Of a stretch of 7,773 nt of DNA, positions 3,969-7,773 are shown piece by piece. Source of the DNA: Pseudolabrys sp. (GTDB lineage: Bacteria > Pseudomonadota > Alphaproteobacteria > Rhizobiales > Xanthobacteraceae); contig JAHCKF010000152.1 of the NCBI GenBank assembly GCA_026125925.1, forward strand, positions 1-7,773, given 5' to 3'. Every line of letters starts with the position of its first letter. The stretch's first letter is position 1. The notes below the pieces were generated by a model. It had not been told where the DNA came from and did not search any database. It saw only the letters and a list, made by a program, of their open reading frames with translations. A program made the translations under genes and the position numbers.

Positions 3969-6737
3969 ATGCGCACCGTCGCTGCTGTCGTCGCCCTCGT
4001 GGCGTGCGTGCATGCCGGCTTGTGGCTGCTCGGTCGTGAAAAAGTCAACGCGCCGAATTTCGAAGGCCAGTTGGCGAGCGTTTCCTACGCACCATTTCAA
4101 GGCAACGTGAATCCCGACGACGGCGGCAAAGCCGAAGCGGCGCAGATTCGTCATGACCTGACGCTGCTGTCGCCGATGGCGAAATCCTTGCGTACGTATT
4201 CATCGACAGCCGGCGTCGAACTGGTGCCCGGCATCGCGTCCGAGTTCGGCATGCGCGTGACGGTCGGCGCGTGGATCGACAAGGACCAGAAGCGCAACGA
4301 GCGCGAGATGCGTTCGGTCGTCGACCTCGCCAAGCGCCACAGCAACGTCAACGGCATCTTCGTCGGCAACGAAACGATCTATCGCGGCGAACTCGAGCCC
4401 AAGGCCGGCGACAAGCTCAGCGCCGAAGAAGCCGAACGCCTCAAGGGTGCAAAGACCAAGCAGCAGGACGCAAAAATCCGCGAGGACATCGGCGTCGCCC
4501 GGCTCATCAAGATGATCCGGCAGGTCAAGCGCCAGGTGAACGTGCCGGTCACCACCGGCGAAATCTACAGCGTGTGGCTCGACCATCCCGAACTGGTGTC
4601 ATCGGTCGATTACATCGCCGCGCACATCCTGCCCTACTGGGAAGGTTTCTCCGACAAGCAGGTCGTCGATCAGGCCATCACCATCTACGACAAGCTGCGC
4701 CGGGCCTATCCGGGCAAGCGCGTGGTCATCGCCGAGTTCGGCTGGCCGAGCTCGGGCTATAACTTCCACAACGCCTATCCGGGCCGCATCGAGCAGGCCG
4801 TGATCCTGCGCGACTTCGTCACCCGGGCTCAGGCCTACGGCATCGACTACAACATCGTCGAAGCGATCGACCAGCCGTGGAAGATCTTTGAAGGCGGCGT
4901 CGGTCCTTACTGGGGCGTCTTCAACGCCGACCGGCAGCCCAAGTTTGCCTGGACCGGTCCGATCACCAATCCGGATTACTGGAAGCTCGGCGCCATCGCC
5001 CTGCTCGTCAGCGTCCTCTTGTCGCTGCCGATCCTGACGGTTGCCGGGGCATCGTTCTGGCAGGCCACCGTGCTCGCCGCCGCCGCCAACGCGGTCGGCG
5101 CCTGGTCGGCCGCGCTGTTCGGCTACTGGTACGGCCACTATTTCGTGCCCGGCGCGGCCTTCGCGCTCGGCCTCGGCACCGTGCTGCTGATCCCGCTGAT
5201 CGTCATCGCGCTGGCGCGTATCGAGGAAATCGCCTCCATCGCCTTCGGCCGCAAGCCGTCGCGCCTGGTGCCGCTGGCGCCCCCCCTCGCTCCCGACTTG
5301 TCCGCCGGCGGTCTGCCCGTGCCGAAGGTGTCGATCCACATTCCGGCCTATCGCGAACCGCCGGAGATGCTGAAGCAGACGCTCGATGCCGTGGCGGCGC
5401 TCGACTACCCGAACTTCGAATGCGTCGTCGTCGTCAACAACACGCCCGATCCGGCGATGTGGATGCCGATCGAGGAGCACTGCAAGCAGCTCGGCGAACG
5501 CTTCAAGTTCGTGCTGGCGAACAACTTGCAGGGCTTTAAAGCCGGCGCACTGCGGCTGGCCACCATCCACACCGCCGACGACGCCGAAGTCATCGGCATC
5601 ATCGACGCCGACTATGTCGTGACGCCCGACTGGCTGCGCGATCTCGTGCCGCTGTTCAACGACCCGACCGTCGGCATGGTGCAGGCGCCGCAGGATCACC
5701 GTGACAGCACGCGCAGCCCGCTGCACACCGCGATGAACGCCGAATATGCCGGCTTCTTCGACATCGGCATGGTGCAGCGGAACGAGCACAATGCCATCGT
5801 CACCCACGGCACCATGGTGCTGATGCGCCGCAAGGCCATCGACGAGGCCGGCGGCTGGTCGAGCGACACGATCTGCGAGGACACCGATCTCGGCCTCTGC
5901 ATGCTCGAGCACGGCTGGCAGGCGCATTACACCAACAAGCGCTACGGCTACGGCCTGTTGCCGGACACCTATGATGCGTTCAAGAAGCAGCGTGATCGCT
6001 GGGCCTATGGCGGCTTCCAGATCGTCAAGAAGCACTGGCGCCGCTTCATCCCCGGCGCGAGCCGCCTCAATGGCGATCAGAAGCGCGAATTCGCGCTCGG
6101 CTGGCTGAACTGGCTCGGCGCCGAAAGCGTCGGCGTGGTCGTCGCCATCCTCAACATCCTCTGGGTGCCGGTGATCGCATTCCTCGACATCTCGGTGCCG
6201 GACCGCATCCTCACCGTGCCGATCGTCGCGAGCTTCATCGTCTCGCTGGTGCATTTCGTGGCCTTGTATCGCCTGCGCGTGAAGACCTCGCGTGTCGAAA
6301 TGGCGGTTGCCGCGGTTGCCGCAATGTCGGTGCAGTGGACGGTGGCCCGCGCGGTGGCCATGGGCCTGATCAAGGATCACCTGCCCTTCGTGCGCACCGA
6401 CAAGGGCGGCGCCCGGCGCAAGACCGATTTCCACGCGTTCTGGGAATCGATCATGGCCGCGCTGCTGGTAATCGGCGCGGTCACATTGATCGAAACCAAC
6501 TACAAGGAAGTGCGCGAAATCTACATCTTCGCCTTCGTGCTGATGGTGCAGGCCCTACCCTTCGCGGCGGCCGTCATCATCGCGCTGTGGGAGCGCTCGC
6601 GCGTCAACGACTTCGCGGTGCTGGAAGGCTACCGCGCGGCTTTCGTGACGCTGGCGCGCCGCGCCCGCCTCGCCAAGGTCACCCGGTCGGTCGCGCCGCA
6701 GCAGATCGCGGCCAAGCAACCGGAGCTGACCCAGTAA
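3969..6737 (+). CDS. ndvB: NdvB-like cyclic beta-(1,3),(1,6)-glucan synthase: GH17 domain fused to processive GT2
   Basis: A 922-residue protein, about 102 kDa, the size of Bradyrhizobium NdvB. Numbered from ATG 3969, residues 3-22 are a signal anchor and 33-335 a GH17 domain with VGNE (Glu135) and AEFGWPS (Glu256) as presumed catalytic acid and nucleophile. Three membrane segments follow at about 340-417. The cytoplasmic GT2 domain (about 450-690) carries the DAD motif (Asp546, Asp548), CEDTD (general base Asp638) and QRDRW (the QxxRW motif, 674-678), typical of processive synthases using UDP-glucose. About five more membrane segments lie at 712-873. The inferred job is polymerisation of beta-glucan across the inner membrane with periplasmic GH17 transglycosylation or cyclisation. 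The frame can also begin at TTG 3954, adding MVVKS; I prefer ATG 3969 because it opens the signal anchor and avoids a rare start. Neither has a clear Shine-Dalgarno. The gene ends in a strong terminator. Confidence 0.92.
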   Translation: MRTVAAVVALVACVHAGLWLLGREKVNAPNFEGQLASVSYAPFQGNVNPDDGGKAEAAQIRHDLTLLSPMAKSLRTYSSTAGVELVPGIASEFGMRVTVGAWIDKDQKRNEREMRSVVDLAKRHSNVNGIFVGNETIYRGELEPKAGDKLSAEEAERLKGAKTKQQDAKIREDIGVARLIKMIRQVKRQVNVPVTTGEIYSVWLDHPELVSSVDYIAAHILPYWEGFSDKQVVDQAITIYDKLRRAYPGKRVVIAEFGWPSSGYNFHNAYPGRIEQAVILRDFVTRAQAYGIDYNIVEAIDQPWKIFEGGVGPYWGVFNADRQPKFAWTGPITNPDYWKLGAIALLVSVLLSLPILTVAGASFWQATVLAAAANAVGAWSAALFGYWYGHYFVPGAAFALGLGTVLLIPLIVIALARIEEIASIAFGRKPSRLVPLAPPLAPDLSAGGLPVPKVSIHIPAYREPPEMLKQTLDAVAALDYPNFECVVVVNNTPDPAMWMPIEEHCKQLGERFKFVLANNLQGFKAGALRLATIHTADDAEVIGIIDADYVVTPDWLRDLVPLFNDPTVGMVQAPQDHRDSTRSPLHTAMNAEYAGFFDIGMVQRNEHNAIVTHGTMVLMRRKAIDEAGGWSSDTICEDTDLGLCMLEHGWQAHYTNKRYGYGLLPDTYDAFKKQRDRWAYGGFQIVKKHWRRFIPGASRLNGDQKREFALGWLNWLGAESVGVVVAILNILWVPVIAFLDISVPDRILTVPIVASFIVSLVHFVALYRLRVKTSRVEMAVAAVAAMSVQWTVARAVAMGLIKDHLPFVRTDKGGARRKTDFHAFWESIMAALLVIGAVTLIETNYKEVREIYIFAFVLMVQALPFAAAVIIALWERSRVNDFAVLEGYRAAFVTLARRARLAKVTRSVAPQQIAAKQPELTQ

Positions 6738-6763
6738 GGCTTGGCGACGACTTCGTTCAAACT

Positions 6764-6798
6764 CAAAGGGCGCCGGGAGACCGGCGCCCTTTGCTTTT
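6764..6798. terminator. Strong intrinsic terminator between convergent ndvB and ohr
   Basis: A perfect 13-bp GC-rich stem (6764-6776 with 6781-6793) closes a GAGA tetraloop of the GNRA type and is followed by C-TTTT on the plus strand. It lies 26 bases after the ndvB stop and 18 bases beyond the ohr stop on the other strand. On the minus strand the trailing bases are AGTTTG, a weaker T tract. It is probably used in both directions, better for ndvB. Confidence 0.9.
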
Positions 6799-6811
6799 GC
6801 CGTTGCCGTGC

Positions 6812-7237
<426 letters not shown>

Positions 7238-7288
7238 GGTTCTCTCCTGTTGTGAGCTTCGCTGCCATCCGGCGCCGAGGCCCTTTTT

Positions 7289-7314
7289 TCGTGTGCGTTT
7301 ATATCGTGCACGAT
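7289..7314. promoter_or_regulatory. Operator-like palindrome plus partial copy in the ohr promoter/leader
   Basis: ATCGTGCACGAT at 7303-7314 is a perfect 12-bp palindrome. It overlaps TATAAA read on the minus strand (7303-7298), a plausible -10 for ohr, though I see no convincing -35. Immediately downstream for ohr, TCGTGTGCG (7289-7297) repeats the core of the ohrR-side element in reverse orientation. OhrR is the obvious candidate to bind here. Confidence 0.6.
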
Positions 7315-7348
7315 CTTTCTAGATACGCGGAGACGGCCGGTCAATTGC

Positions 7349-7377
7349 TTGCGATTAAATCGCACACGATATATATT
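7349..7377 (+). promoter_or_regulatory. ohrR promoter with embedded operator-like palindromes
   Basis: TTGCGA (7349-7354) and TATATT (7372-7377) are separated by 17 bases, a good sigma70-type promoter reading toward ohrR. TGCGATT-A-AATCGCA (7350-7364) is a perfect 7+1+7 dyad covering the -35. ATCGCACACGAT (7359-7370) sits in the spacer and matches the ohr-side palindrome at 10 of 12 positions, 56 bp away. This placement predicts autorepression of ohrR. Confidence 0.65.
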
Positions 7378-7415
7378 CAAGAAACCGTGAGGGGCGGATC
7401 GCCCGGGAGCCGAGC

Positions 7416-7773
7416 ATGAAGTCCACCAAACCCAGGGCCGGCAGCCGCCGCGACGTCGCCGACCTCCTGTGCTTTGCCATCTATTCGGCCGGCCACGCCT
7501 TCAACCGCGTCTACAAGCCGCTGCTCGACAAGCTCGGCCTGACCTATCCGCAATACCTGGTGATGGTGGCGCTGTGGGCGGAGAACGACCAGACGGTCGG
7601 CCAGATCGGCGACACGCTGTTCCTGGAATCAAGCACCTTGACGCCGCTGCTCAAGCGGCTCGAAGGGCTCGGCCTTCTCACCCGCCGGCGCGATCCGGAA
7701 GACGAACGTCAGGTGCGCCTGTGCCTGACCGACAAGGGCGACGCCTTACGCAAGCAATCGCGCGACGTCAGCG
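7416..7773 (+). CDS. ohrR: OhrR, MarR-family organic hydroperoxide sensor/repressor (3' end beyond window)
   Basis: The open frame from ATG 7416 encodes at least 119 residues and is cut by the window end; full-length OhrR is about 140-155 residues. The N-terminus has DLLCFAIYSAGHAFNRVYKPL with the peroxide-sensing Cys19. Tyr33 and Tyr44 keep the same spacing from this Cys as the two tyrosines that bond to the sensing Cys in Bacillus subtilis OhrR. Residues about 59-111 form the winged helix-turn-helix, including TVGQIGDTLFLESSTLTPLLKRLE and the wing RRRDPEDERQVRL. Cys103 lies in the wing region and is not an obvious resolving Cys, so one-Cys or two-Cys type cannot be decided without the missing C-terminus. 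It binds DNA when reduced and releases on oxidation, derepressing the divergent ohr gene and probably itself. GGGAG at 7405-7409 is the likely ribosome-binding site. Confidence 0.93.
   Translation, partial: MKSTKPRAGSRRDVADLLCFAIYSAGHAFNRVYKPLLDKLGLTYPQYLVMVALWAENDQTVGQIGDTLFLESSTLTPLLKRLEGLGLLTRRRDPEDERQVRLCLTDKGDALRKQSRDVS

Noticed and set aside
4599..6434. Long minus-strand open frame (611 codons) opposite ndvB
   Set aside because: It is antisense to a gene with clear GH17/GT2 motifs. Its translation is His/Asp/Arg/Gly-rich without domains, the usual product of codon bias in high-GC DNA.

Overview
The window is high-GC DNA with dense coding and short intergenic gaps. It looks like a chromosomal region of an alphaproteobacterium, most likely order Hyphomicrobiales (Rhizobiales), near the Bradyrhizobium/Xanthobacteraceae lineages. 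The basis is the gene content: a GH17 + GT2 fusion of the NdvB type, a GH17 membrane protein of the NdvC type, a small secreted NdvD-like protein between them, and an ohr/ohrR pair. The species cannot be fixed from the sequence. I see no tRNA, rRNA, CRISPR array, insertion sequence or phage gene.

Layout. (1) 1-916, +: membrane-anchored coiled-coil protein with a C-terminal SPOR-like domain, probably cut at its 5' end by the window edge. (2) 983-1372, +: small membrane protein of unknown function. (3) 1338-2933, -: NdvC-like protein (GH17 domain plus multi-pass membrane domain), whose 3' end overlaps gene 2 tail to tail. (4) 2934-3261: divergent intergenic region with a good sigma70-like promoter for ndvC and several hairpin-capable inverted repeats. 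(5) 3262-3762, +: small secreted four-cysteine protein, the likely NdvD-type glucan accessory factor. (6) 3763-3968: ndvB leader with a candidate promoter, a dyad and a 5'-UTR hairpin. (7) 3969-6737, +: NdvB-like glucan synthase (GH17 + processive GT2). (8) 6764-6798: strong, probably shared terminator. (9) 6812-7237, -: ohr peroxidase. (10) 7238-7415: shared ohr/ohrR control region with related palindromes. (11) 7416-window end, +: ohrR, truncated.

How the genes work together. Genes 3, 5 and 7 form a cyclic beta-(1,3),(1,6)-glucan locus. By analogy with Bradyrhizobium, NdvB polymerises glucose from UDP-glucose at the inner membrane and its GH17 domain remodels or cyclises the chain. NdvC contributes the beta-1,6 linkages. 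The small protein supports synthesis in vivo. The product is a periplasmic osmoregulated glucan, which matters for hypo-osmotic tolerance and, in legume symbionts, for nodulation. Genes 9 and 11 are an independent thiol-based defence against organic hydroperoxides. OhrR represses both genes until its reactive cysteine is oxidised.

The core systems belong to known families. The less explained items are the structured intergenic regions of the glucan locus, a 32-residue charged insertion beside the catalytic acid of NdvB, an Asp-lacking NNTPD motif in its GT2 domain, and a third operator-like copy in the ohr leader.
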